Assembly: GCA_900316075.1 (NCBI GenBank)
Contig: ONBT01000019.1
Coordinates: forward strand, 1 to 37,863
Origin: an uncultured Lachnospiraceae bacterium
Lineage (GTDB): Bacteria > Bacillota > Clostridia > Lachnospirales > Lachnospiraceae
DNA: 37,863 nucleotides
Reading direction: 5' to 3'
Below, piece after piece: positions 7,068-14,587 of the stretch. Numbering within the stretch: the stretch's first letter is position 1; every line of letters begins with the position of its first letter. The position numbers and the translations under genes are program-made. The notes under the pieces were generated by a model, which was given only the letters and a program-made list of their open reading frames with translations, was not told the DNA's origin and ran no database searches.

Positions 7068-7742
7068 TCAGGCGGGCGCTTCCTCTTCGTCGGGCGTGTC
7101 GTTCAGGCGGGCAATCAGCTTGCAGATGGGGTGGCCCAGGGCGGAAAACTTCATCTCGTACTCGGTCTGCACGTTTCCGGCGTTCATGGTCGGGTCGTGG
7201 TGGAGGTCGTAGGTCTTCGCGAAGAGGTCGTAGTGGGGATCCCCGGCCAGCTCCTCGAGGGAGAAGTCGAAGAGGTCCTTGTTGTCGGTCTTGAACTCAA
7301 TCACCGAGCCGGGCAGCAGGAGCTCCCGATAGATGTCCAGGTGCTGGCGGCTGGTCAGGCGACGCTTGGCGTGGCGGGCTTTCGGCCAGGGGTCGGAGAA
7401 ATTGAGGTAAATCCGGTCGATTTCGCCCCGCTCGAAGAAGTCGGGCAGGTCGGCGGCGTCGGCGCAGATGAAGGAAATATTGGGCAGGGGGTCGTCTTCG
7501 ACCTTTCTTATGGCCTTGATGAGGACACTGGCGTAGCGGTCGCAGCCGATGAAAAAGGTCTCGGGATGGAGTCTCGCCATTTCGTGGAGGAAGGCCCCCT
7601 TGCCGCAGCCGATTTCGATGGCGATCGGCCGCCCGTCGGTGACGGAGTCCAGCCATTTCCCCTTGAAGGCGTCGGGATTTTCAGTGGAAAAAATAGACGA
7701 GGCGACGGCTTCGGCCGCGCCGGGTACATTTCGTAGTCGCAT
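7068..7742 (-). CDS. trmB: tRNA (guanine-N7-)-methyltransferase
   Basis: TrmB makes m7G46 in the variable loop of tRNAs with SAM as donor. The 224-residue protein is of usual length for the family. It starts MRLRNVPGA, the conserved N-terminus, has the SAM-binding motif IEIGCGKGAFL near residue 42, the FIGCDRY segment, and the signature NFSDPWPK.RH.KRRL near residues 115-127. The TEYEMKF segment near the C-terminus is also typical. It is transcribed on the minus strand, divergent from the carboxypeptidase gene, with a 251-bp gap between them that contains one TAATATAAA word and no strong promoter that I can assign to it. Confidence 0.96.
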   Translation of the reverse strand: MRLRNVPGAAEAVASSIFSTENPDAFKGKWLDSVTDGRPIAIEIGCGKGAFLHEMARLHPETFFIGCDRYASVLIKAIRKVEDDPLPNISFICADAADLPDFFERGEIDRIYLNFSDPWPKARHAKRRLTSRQHLDIYRELLLPGSVIEFKTDNKDLFDFSLEELAGDPHYDLFAKTYDLHHDPTMNAGNVQTEYEMKFSALGHPICKLIARLNDTPDEEEAPA

Positions 7743-7957
7743 AGATTCCTTTCACATGAATAATATAAAGCCGGCAGGTACCGGCTGCCCCTGGGATACC
7801 GGAAAACCGGCCGAGGGCAAATGGCATTATAGCATATTCTTCTGTCTCTGGTACAGCCCCGGGCAGGACATGCCCGAAAATGCAGTCTTTCCGCCAGAAT
7901 AATGCAGTGCGACCAATCCGTTCGTGTATGAAAACTTGCCGCTCGTGCAAAAAGCGA

Positions 7958-7986
7958 TTGCCAAAAAAAATAGCAAGCTCTATACT
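7958..7986 (+). promoter_or_regulatory. Strong promoter match ahead of the carboxypeptidase gene
   Basis: TTGCCA (7958-7963) and TATACT (7981-7986) have a 17-base spacer. Transcription would begin about 7992-7993, next to the ATG at 7994, giving an mRNA with almost no leader. If that is not used, the start may lie elsewhere. Confidence 0.5.
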
Positions 7987-7993
7987 GGAAAAC

Positions 7994-9466
7994 ATGAATG
8001 CATTCAAAACTTCTATTAAAAAAATGGCTGCTGTTTTCGCAGCTTTTTCTTTGATTTTTTCTCCGGCCCGGGCCGCCGCCGAGGACTACTGGCCCTCGAA
8101 TATAGGGGTCTCCGAAGAGGGGGAGTCCGCCATCGTCATGGAGGAGGAGACCGGGACGGTTCTTTATGAGAAGAACGCGGACGTGCAGCACTATCCGGCT
8201 TCGATCACGAAGATCATGACGACAATGCTCGCCATTGAAAACAGCTCTCCGGACGACACCGTGACCTATTCGGAAAACGCTGTCTTCGGCATTGACCGGG
8301 GCTCGTCATCAATCGCCCGGGACGTGGGCGAGCAGCTGACCATGGAGCAGTGCTGGTACGCGATGATGCTGGAGTCCTGCAACTCGACCTGCATCGCCGT
8401 GGCCGAGCACGTGGCCGGCTCCGTGGATGCCTTCGTCCAGATGATGAACGACCGGGCGGCCCAGCTCGGCTGCACGAACACCCACTTCGCCAATCCCAAC
8501 GGCCTTCCCAACGACAACCACTATACGACCGCCCGCGACATGGTCTATATTGCCCGGGAGGCTTTCAAAAACGAGACCTTCCGCAAGGTGACCGGGACCA
8601 AGAGCACTTCGATTCCGCCGACCAACAAGCACGACGTGCCCACGCCCCTGAACAATCACCACGCGATGCTGAATTATTACAAGACCTCGAAGTACCTTTA
8701 CGACTATTGTGTCGGGGGTAAAACCGGTTACACGACAATCGCGAAGAATACTCTTGTCACTTATGCGAAAAAGGACGGCATGACCCTGGTCTGCGTCATT
8801 ATGAACGCCAACGGGAAGAACCACTACATCGACACGACGAACCTTTTCAACTACTGCTTCGACAACTTCACCCTCGTGAACATCGCCGACCAGACCAAAC
8901 TCTTCGAGAAGTCCTCGACCTGGGACGCCGGCAGCCTGGGCGGGGACCGGTCGCCTGTCTCCATTGACGACACGGCGGTCGTGGTCCTCCCGAAGACAGC
9001 CAATTTCAGCGATGCCCAGGTGAACCTTGTCCCTGCGACAGCCCAGGCCCAGATGCAGGTGGAAGGGGACGGGGCGCCCAAAGCCGGAACCCTCATGTAC
9101 ACCTACGCCGGCCGCGCGGTCGGTTCCGCGGATGTGAACTACGTCGAGACCGAAAGCAAGGCCACCTATCCCTTCTCGGATACGGACACGGCCATGGCCA
9201 CGGTCAGCGACAGCTACATCAATATCAACCTTCTCTACCTGATCCCGGTCGCCCTGGCCGTTTTCGGAATCGTCCTGATTGTCCGCTCGGTGAAGCGGAG
9301 CACGAATGTCAAGCGCCGCTTCAAGACCCACTACAAGCCGAAAAAGCAGACCGGGGCCGCGGCCTACACGCAGATCCGCCGGCGGGCTCCAAAGCGGGGA
9401 AAACACCGTTCGGGACATGATCTGACGAGCTCAGACCGCCATAGCGACAGTTTTCTGGGCAAATAG
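7994..9466 (+). CDS. dacF: D-alanyl-D-alanine carboxypeptidase (penicillin-binding protein, DacF type)
   Basis: This family trims the terminal D-Ala from peptidoglycan stem peptides outside the membrane. The 490-residue protein begins with a signal peptide (residues 1 to about 28, ending in ARA). It has the three active-site motifs of peptidase family S11: SITK near residue 72, SCN near 129, and KTG near 242. After the catalytic domain comes a beta-rich C-terminal region. Near residue 415 a membrane segment (LLYLIPVALAVFGIVLIV) is followed by a strongly basic cytoplasmic tail of about 60 residues. I chose ATG 7994 because it gives a clean signal peptide; an in-frame ATG at 7880 would add 38 basic residues. 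The gene stands alone. Confidence 0.93.
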   Translation: MNAFKTSIKKMAAVFAAFSLIFSPARAAAEDYWPSNIGVSEEGESAIVMEEETGTVLYEKNADVQHYPASITKIMTTMLAIENSSPDDTVTYSENAVFGIDRGSSSIARDVGEQLTMEQCWYAMMLESCNSTCIAVAEHVAGSVDAFVQMMNDRAAQLGCTNTHFANPNGLPNDNHYTTARDMVYIAREAFKNETFRKVTGTKSTSIPPTNKHDVPTPLNNHHAMLNYYKTSKYLYDYCVGGKTGYTTIAKNTLVTYAKKDGMTLVCVIMNANGKNHYIDTTNLFNYCFDNFTLVNIADQTKLFEKSSTWDAGSLGGDRSPVSIDDTAVVVLPKTANFSDAQVNLVPATAQAQMQVEGDGAPKAGTLMYTYAGRAVGSADVNYVETESKATYPFSDTDTAMATVSDSYININLLYLIPVALAVFGIVLIVRSVKRSTNVKRRFKTHYKPKKQTGAAAYTQIRRRAPKRGKHRSGHDLTSSDRHSDSFLGK

Positions 9467-9657
9467 ATGTCATGACTAATATAAAACGACACCTCTGTTC
9501 GGACCCCTTGTTTGCAGATAATGCCGGAAATTAGCAATACACAATGCGTGCAGTTCGCAAATCTATCTGACAATATCTTTCAAGGAAAAGCCGCTTCTAC
9601 CGGGCGGTATGCTGCGCTTTCGCTTTTGCAATCCGAGCTCCTTCAAATGAAATGGGT

Positions 9658-10353
9658 TCAGGATTTTGCTTCCGGCAGAAGCTCAGCCAGGAATTTGCGG
9701 AAAGCTGCCGGGTCCCGGGTCAGGACCAGGATTCCGTTGGTGGTGGGCAGCATGGTTTCGAATTTGCCGGAAAGGGTCACGGACCGGGCCAGACGGCCGG
9801 CGATGTAGGCGATGTCCGTATCGCTGGTCGTGTCGAGGCGGAGAACCAGCATCTGTAAGGGGTCTTCAATATTGGCCGGGTCGATGGAGGCCCCGGTTTT
9901 CGCAAGGAGGCCGGAAAGTTCCTCGTCTTCGGTGGCCTGCTCCCTGGTCTTGTGCACCATGTAGTAGCCGTCCTTGTCCTTCGGCATGTCGAGGGCCTTT
10001 AAAGCCCGCTGGACCTGCTTCTTGAGACCTGGCCCGGCCGGATAGAGAGCTTCGAAATAGGGCATGAAGTCGGAAGAGGTCCTGAAATGGGCATTCTTCC
10101 CGCTTTCCAGGGTTTCGGTAATCAGGATGCGCTTGATGGCCTCCTCGCATTCAGCCCTGGACGGGCCGTGGGGTTTCGCCGGCTCGCTGTCGCTCGCGGA
10201 GACAGGCTCACTGCTCGCAGAAAGTAACTCGCTGCTCACGGTGCTGCTCGCATGAGAGGGCTCGCTGTTCGCGGATACCGGCTCGCTGTCGCTCGCCGGG
10301 GTCGACGGATTCCGGGGAATGGGCATCTTAATTTCAACAGAGTAATCGGGCAT
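9658..10353 (-). CDS. Divergent ArgR-like transcriptional regulator with a Ser/Glu/Pro-rich N-terminal segment
   Basis: The C-terminal 75 residues (from PLQMLVLRLDTTSDTDIAYIA to the ILVLTRDPAAF end) follow the pattern of the arginine repressor oligomerisation and arginine-binding domain. The central part, ending in KALDMPKDKDGYYMVHK, fits the end of its winged helix. Arginine repressors are about 150 residues long; this protein has 231, with an N-terminal segment of about 50 residues made of SEPVSASSEP-like repeats. The usual winged-helix and arginine-binding signatures are weak, so DNA target and ligand are uncertain. Start 10353 has GAAAGGAAA at correct spacing. It is divergent from the AbiE-like pair, whose operon includes an Orn/Lys/Arg decarboxylase, so control of that operon is plausible but inferred. 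Confidence 0.6.
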   Translation of the reverse strand: MPDYSVEIKMPIPRNPSTPASDSEPVSANSEPSHASSTVSSELLSASSEPVSASDSEPAKPHGPSRAECEEAIKRILITETLESGKNAHFRTSSDFMPYFEALYPAGPGLKKQVQRALKALDMPKDKDGYYMVHKTREQATEDEELSGLLAKTGASIDPANIEDPLQMLVLRLDTTSDTDIAYIAGRLARSVTLSGKFETMLPTTNGILVLTRDPAAFRKFLAELLPEAKS

Positions 10354-10472
10354 AGAATTTCCTTTCGTAAATAGGCACAAGGCCGTTCAATTCGAAAACA
10401 GGAGATCTCCTCAGGGTTTTCAGCCTGAGCGAGTGCCTGCAGAAACGACAAGAAATTTTGTCTTTCTTCTAA

Positions 10473-10478
10473 TATAAT
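10473..10478 (+). promoter_or_regulatory. -10 element for the AbiE-like/decarboxylase operon
   Basis: A perfect TATAAT lies within TAATATAAT. No good -35 box is seen at 17 bases. Transcription from here would start after the ATG at 10481, which favours ATG 10535 as the start of the first gene. Confidence 0.45.
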
Positions 10479-10534
10479 ACATGAAAATCCTGTCGGCAAG
10501 ACTTATCCGGCGGGACAATAGGGTGGAGTGGTGC

Positions 10535-11197
10535 ATGGATAGTTCGGAAAGTTTGCTGACGGAAAACGAAAAGATTCCCATGGACCGGGAGGAGAAGCGG
10601 ACATATGACTTCGAGCGGATTGAAGACCTGATCGGAGACGGGGGCGGCCTGGTCCGGACCGGGGACATCCTGAAGCTGGGCATCGACTACCGGCGGATTC
10701 TGCAGTTCGTGGACGAGGGTCTTCTGATCCGGGTGAAAAACGGCTACTACTCCCTGGGCGGGGGCGGCTACAGCGAGAGCCAGCTCATCGCCGCCATGTT
10801 TCCGGACGGGGTCCTGACCATGGAGTCGGGCCTTTATGTTCACGGCTATATCAAGGCCATGCCCTCCTGCTGGTCGGTGGCGGTCAGCAAGAATACCTCC
10901 AAATCCCGTTTCGGAATCGAATACCCGGTCCTGCAGCCCTACTACTGCACGGACGAGGTATTAAGTCTTGGTGTCGAAGAAAAGACATTTGACGGAGTCA
11001 CAATGAAGGTATACGACATAGACCGCCTGATCTGCGACATCTTGAAATACGAAGAAAAGATGGACCACACCGACTTCCGGGCGGCCCTCCGAAGCTACAT
11101 CGCCGACCCGAAAAAGGATGTGGAGAAGCTTCTGGACTATGCAGCCAAAAGAAAGGTCAGCCGGAAGGTCCACGATATGATCGGAGTATGGCTGTGA
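10535..11197 (+). CDS. AbiEi-type antitoxin/winged-helix protein
   Basis: The 220-residue protein has the layout of type IV AbiEi antitoxins. An N-terminal winged helix (about residues 15-65) contains GGLVRTGDILKLGIDYR and ends in the typical wing GLLIRVKNGYYSL. The C-terminal domain contains the family-like TMESGLYVHGY, the KVYDIDRLICDILKY motif, and a late helical LLDYAAKRKVSRKV. AbiEi proteins repress their own operon and counteract the AbiEii nucleotidyltransferase. Start 10535 follows GGGTGGAG; upstream ATG 10481 lies over the promoter. The gene overlaps the next by 10 bases, the coupling usual for AbiE pairs. Its partner here appears inactive, so its present role may be regulatory. Confidence 0.82.
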   Translation: MDSSESLLTENEKIPMDREEKRTYDFERIEDLIGDGGGLVRTGDILKLGIDYRRILQFVDEGLLIRVKNGYYSLGGGGYSESQLIAAMFPDGVLTMESGLYVHGYIKAMPSCWSVAVSKNTSKSRFGIEYPVLQPYYCTDEVLSLGVEEKTFDGVTMKVYDIDRLICDILKYEEKMDHTDFRAALRSYIADPKKDVEKLLDYAAKRKVSRKVHDMIGVWL

Positions 11198-12075
11198 CCG
11201 CAGGTGATATTGGAAAATATGTGAGGGCCAGCGGGCGGAAGACCGAGGAAGTCCTGCGGACGGTGGTGAACGAAGAGGTCATGGCGAGACTGGCCGCCTC
11301 CAAATTCGGCCCGGTCCTCTGGCTGACGAGTTATGTCGCGAAGGACGGTAATTACGGCAAAAGATTGTCCTATTTTTATAGAAGAGACAGCAAAGTCCTG
11401 CGGGCGGACGGTTTTGCCCCGGGCCAGGACCTGAACGCCCCGGGCTTTGCCCTGTCATTTCTGTCCTACATCAAAGTCCTGATGGCCCCGGATTTCATCG
11501 TCGAAGAAAAGAGCCTGGCCCTGCACAAAGGCCGCCTGACCGCGGAGCTTTCGGTTTCGATTGAGGCCATGCATACGCCGTTGATTCTGACCTTTGTCGA
11601 AAACGCAGAGGACATCTTTCCGGAAAAGACAGAGTTCACCCCCCGCTTCGGCGGGAAGACCGTGGAGCTCTTCACCTACCCCTTCGAAAATATCTGCGCC
11701 GACGACTACGGGGACATCCTCGCCCGCCTGGAGTTCATGAACGACCTCTCGTCCTTCGAGGAAATCTATTCGATCATTACGGCAAACGCCTGCGACGGGA
11801 CGGGATTCCTGGTGCGGCTGCGAGCCTCGTGCGAGCAGCGGAACGTCCCTTTCACGGCCTCCCGCCTGGAAAAATTCCGGGAACTGGCCGAAAACAAGGC
11901 CCTCATCAAAAAATGGGATAAGCGGCAGAAGAAGGCCTCCGGGACTCCCGTGGCCTGGCCGGACCTGATCGGGACCCTCTACGCCTTCCTTTCTCCGGTC
12001 TGGGAGGCGATTCTCGAGGAAAAAGTCTTCTTCGGGGACTGGATGCCGGAGCTTTCGAGGTACCTGGATGGGTGA
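11188..12075 (+). CDS. AbiEii-like nucleotidyltransferase relative lacking catalytic motifs
   Basis: By position and by residue pattern this 295-residue protein is the AbiEii partner. The N-terminal helix (I..Y...SGRKTEEVLR...NEEVMARLAASKF), the LFTYPFENICADDYGDILAR segment and the late IKKWDKRQKKASGTPVAWPDLI segment line up with clostridial AbiEii toxins. The active site does not. The LKGG loop is LWLTS (residues 44-48). The D.D pair is absent from residues 60-75. The third acidic strand reads LTFVENAED. The AEK lysine is ADD (171-173). RDFYD is SSFEEIYS. The gene is a full-length clean open frame, so it looks maintained and not decaying. It overlaps AbiEi by 10 bases and the decarboxylase by 8. 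I expect a non-catalytic regulator or binding partner. Confidence is for the family relationship. Confidence 0.65.
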   Translation: MAVTAGDIGKYVRASGRKTEEVLRTVVNEEVMARLAASKFGPVLWLTSYVAKDGNYGKRLSYFYRRDSKVLRADGFAPGQDLNAPGFALSFLSYIKVLMAPDFIVEEKSLALHKGRLTAELSVSIEAMHTPLILTFVENAEDIFPEKTEFTPRFGGKTVELFTYPFENICADDYGDILARLEFMNDLSSFEEIYSIITANACDGTGFLVRLRASCEQRNVPFTASRLEKFRELAENKALIKKWDKRQKKASGTPVAWPDLIGTLYAFLSPVWEAILEEKVFFGDWMPELSRYLDG

Positions 12076-14173
12076 GCTTCATGAGAATAATATAAAGCCC
12101 GAAGCACCAAGGGACTCATTTGAAGAGCCCGAAATCAATGTCTCCCGGGAAGGCAGTGAGCCCCGGCCCGATGTAGCTGCTTCCCAGGCGGGTCCTGATC
12201 TCGATACCGCCCTTCGCGCTTATGCGGACTCCGATTTCTGTCCCATGCATATGCCGGGACATAAAAGAAGGTCTATTGAAGAAATTGCGAACATGTCGAA
12301 TAGGAACTTGGAAAGGTGGACTGTCTTGGAGTCGCCCCTGAAAGGGCGCGGGATGTCCAGTGGACATCCGCTTTCGCGCGGACCGAAGCGAAGTGGAGAC
12401 GGGAGGGAGGTGAAGCCGGAAGAGGGGTTAACAAATGACCTTCCCGTCGAGCGCATGGACATCACGGAAATCGACGGCTTCGACAACCTCCACCGGCCGG
12501 AAGGTCTGATCGCGGACATCGAAGGCGGGATAGCCGACCTTTACCATGTCCCGGCGGCCAAGCTCTCCGTTGGCGGTTCGACGGTCGGCCTGCTCTCAGC
12601 CATCACGGCCGTGACGAAGCCCGGCGACCGGATCCTGATCGGACGAAACTGTCACGCGGCCGTTTACCATGCGGCTCTGGTGCAAGGCCTTCAGGTGGAC
12701 TACCTCCTGCCGGAGGCAGATGGAAGTATCGCTGCAGCGACAGTAGCCGACGCCTTCGAGAACAATGCCCTGGCCCGGATGATTAATGCACTTGCAGGTG
12801 GGGAGCTTCAGGGCATCTTGGATGGCGTTGGAAGGCCGGATAATTTTGAAAGCAATACCCGGTCAAAATCAACGGGAGACCGGAACGATACAGAACATCC
12901 GGTCGGTGTGCGGGCTGGGGAACGGGTCATGAAAGCTAGTCTCTATAAGGCTGTGATTCTGACCTGCCCCACCTATGAAGGGATGATAAGCGACATCGCG
13001 GCGATTGCGAAGATCGTCCACGCCCATGGGGCGGTCCTGATTGTCGATGCCGCCCACGGGGCCCATTTGGGGATTTCAGACCAGCCGATCTTCCCGGAGA
13101 ACCCCATCCACTGCGGGGCGGACATCGCCGTTGTCTCCCTGCACAAGACCCTGCCGGCCCTGACCATGACGGCAGCCATTCTTCTGGCTCCGTCAGCTGC
13201 CTGCGGACATCGGAAGGAATGTGCAAGCAGGGAGGTTCAAGCTGGTGGAGAGACCGCCGCTGGTGGGGAGAATCCTGCTGACTGCCGACCGTCGGACGTC
13301 GCTGCAGCAGGCGGGCAGAATCCTGTGGGAGGCCTGCTGTCGGCGGTTGCTTCGGCCCTGGACATCTACGAGACCTCGTCTCCTTCCTACGTCCTCATGG
13401 CTTCCGTGGCCCGGATGCTGCGCCTTTTAAAGACGGACGGGGAAGCCCTGTTCGCGCGCTATGCCGACCGCCTGCAGAAGTTCTACGCGGATGCGGCCGC
13501 ATTGAAGGACCCGGCAGTGCTGGGAGCAGATTCCGGCTTTGATGGGCCAGGCCAGGGGACCGGGGCGGCGCTCGGCAATTATGCGGGCGAGCGTCGCATT
13601 GTCTGGAAAGACCCGTCAAAAATTGTCATAGTTTCGAAAAACGACATTATCAATCGTCTTCGGACCGACTACCACATCGAGCTTGAAATGGCCTCCCTTT
13701 CCTATGCCCTGGCCATGACCTCGATTGCGGATAGCGATGAGAACTTTGAGCGGCTGTTTGTGGCGCTGGAGGATATGAATCGTAAACGTCAGGCAGCAGG
13801 CGGCGAATCTGTTACACAGAAATTTAACCAGGCAGAAGGCCGGAGTCAGGATTCCAGGCTTCGCTCCGCGCTCGCCGGCTTTCCCAGAGGCGTTTTCACC
13901 CTGGACCTGCCTTTCGTTTCAGAAGATTACAAGCTGCCGGAAGCAGTCATGGATATCCGCACCGCCTATTTTTCTGATGCGGAGGAAATTCCTCTGGCTG
14001 CGGCAGTCGGCCGGGTTTCCGCCTCCTTCGTCTCGGTCTTCCCGCCGGAGATTCCGCTCCTGGTGCCGGGCGAGCGCATTGGCGAGCCCGAGGTAAGCCT
14101 CCTGCAGGTCGCGGCCGGGCGGGGATTCACGGTCCACGGCTTGAATAGCGGCCGGATCAAAGTTGTGAGATAG
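12068..14173 (+). CDS. Orn/Lys/Arg decarboxylase family PLP enzyme with large in-frame insertions
   Basis: This is a fold-type I PLP enzyme of the SpeA/YaaO type, acting on a basic amino acid to give a polyamine precursor; the exact substrate cannot be read from sequence. Core motifs are present: MHMPGHKR, DITEIDGFDNLHRPEG, VGGSTVGLLSAI, CPTYEGMISDI, DAAHGAH, and SLHKTLPALT with the PLP lysine, then SPSYVLMASVARML. Relatives have about 480 residues; this one has 701. The excess is an N-terminal extension of about 45 residues and insertions after MPGHKR (about residues 75-120), before the CPTYEG strand (about 240-295), after the PLP lysine (about 380-420) and near 575-600. The first insertion is a copy of a hairpin repeat. 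The start ATG overlaps the stop of the previous gene. It heads the conserved holB-region block. Confidence 0.85.
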   Translation: MGELHENNIKPEAPRDSFEEPEINVSREGSEPRPDVAASQAGPDLDTALRAYADSDFCPMHMPGHKRRSIEEIANMSNRNLERWTVLESPLKGRGMSSGHPLSRGPKRSGDGREVKPEEGLTNDLPVERMDITEIDGFDNLHRPEGLIADIEGGIADLYHVPAAKLSVGGSTVGLLSAITAVTKPGDRILIGRNCHAAVYHAALVQGLQVDYLLPEADGSIAAATVADAFENNALARMINALAGGELQGILDGVGRPDNFESNTRSKSTGDRNDTEHPVGVRAGERVMKASLYKAVILTCPTYEGMISDIAAIAKIVHAHGAVLIVDAAHGAHLGISDQPIFPENPIHCGADIAVVSLHKTLPALTMTAAILLAPSAACGHRKECASREVQAGGETAAGGENPADCRPSDVAAAGGQNPVGGLLSAVASALDIYETSSPSYVLMASVARMLRLLKTDGEALFARYADRLQKFYADAAALKDPAVLGADSGFDGPGQGTGAALGNYAGERRIVWKDPSKIVIVSKNDIINRLRTDYHIELEMASLSYALAMTSIADSDENFERLFVALEDMNRKRQAAGGESVTQKFNQAEGRSQDSRLRSALAGFPRGVFTLDLPFVSEDYKLPEAVMDIRTAYFSDAEEIPLAAAVGRVSASFVSVFPPEIPLLVPGERIGEPEVSLLQVAAGRGFTVHGLNSGRIKVVR
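12331..12431 (+). repeat. Hairpin element of about 101 bp inside the decarboxylase gene (family B)
   Basis: It begins GTCGCCCCTGAAAGGGCGC and ends GAGGGGTTAA, as the intergenic copy at 6298-6400 does. The inner stem GGATGTCC-AGT-GGACATCC is perfect, and GACCGAAGCGAAGTGGAG matches the other copy with two changes. It is translated as about 34 residues (from ESPLKGRG to EEGLTND) between the MPGHKR and DITEIDG motifs and leaves the frame open. Confidence 0.8.
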
Positions 14174-14191
14174 CTCCTTCGGCCCGGGAAA

Positions 14192-14540
14192 GTGGAACTA
14201 TAGCGCGAGTTTTTGCATTTGTCCACTACATAAGCAACAAAACAGCACGCACTGCGTGCCACTGGTTTCAGGCGCTGGAACTATAGGCAGGAATTTTGCA
14301 TTTATCCCCTATGGGAGAATCCTCATCATCCCGCCGGCCTGAGAAAATGGAACTATAGCGCGAGTTTTTGCATTTGCCCCCTACATAAGCAGCAGAGCAG
14401 CACGCACTGCGTGTCACTAGTTTCAGGCGCTGGAACTATAGGTGGGAATTTTGCATTTGTCCTCTATAGAAGAAGCCTCATCATTCCACCGGCCTGGAAA
14501 AGTGGAACTATAGCGCGAGTTTTTGCATTTGTCCCCTATT
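14192..14540. repeat. 155-bp dimeric tandem array with five copies of a 37-bp core
   Basis: The core GGAACTATAG followed by TTTTTGCATTTGTCCCC starts at 14194, 14277, 14349, 14432 and 14504, so spacing alternates 83 and 72 bases, a 155-bp unit repeated 2.2 times. The longer spacer contains the small hairpin GCACGCACTGCGTGC; both spacers are conserved between units. It fills the 413-bp gap between the decarboxylase and kinase genes; nothing else is evident there. Confidence 0.9.
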
Positions 14541-14587
14541 AGCGCTTCGCCGAGAGCACAAACAAGCCTTTTCAGGATTTTGAAACC

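Noticed and set aside
14192-14540. CRISPR array or set of promoters
   Set aside because: The intervals are themselves repeated every second copy, so this is a 155-bp dimeric repeat. TTGCAT and TATAG/TATTAG words occur but never at promoter spacing.
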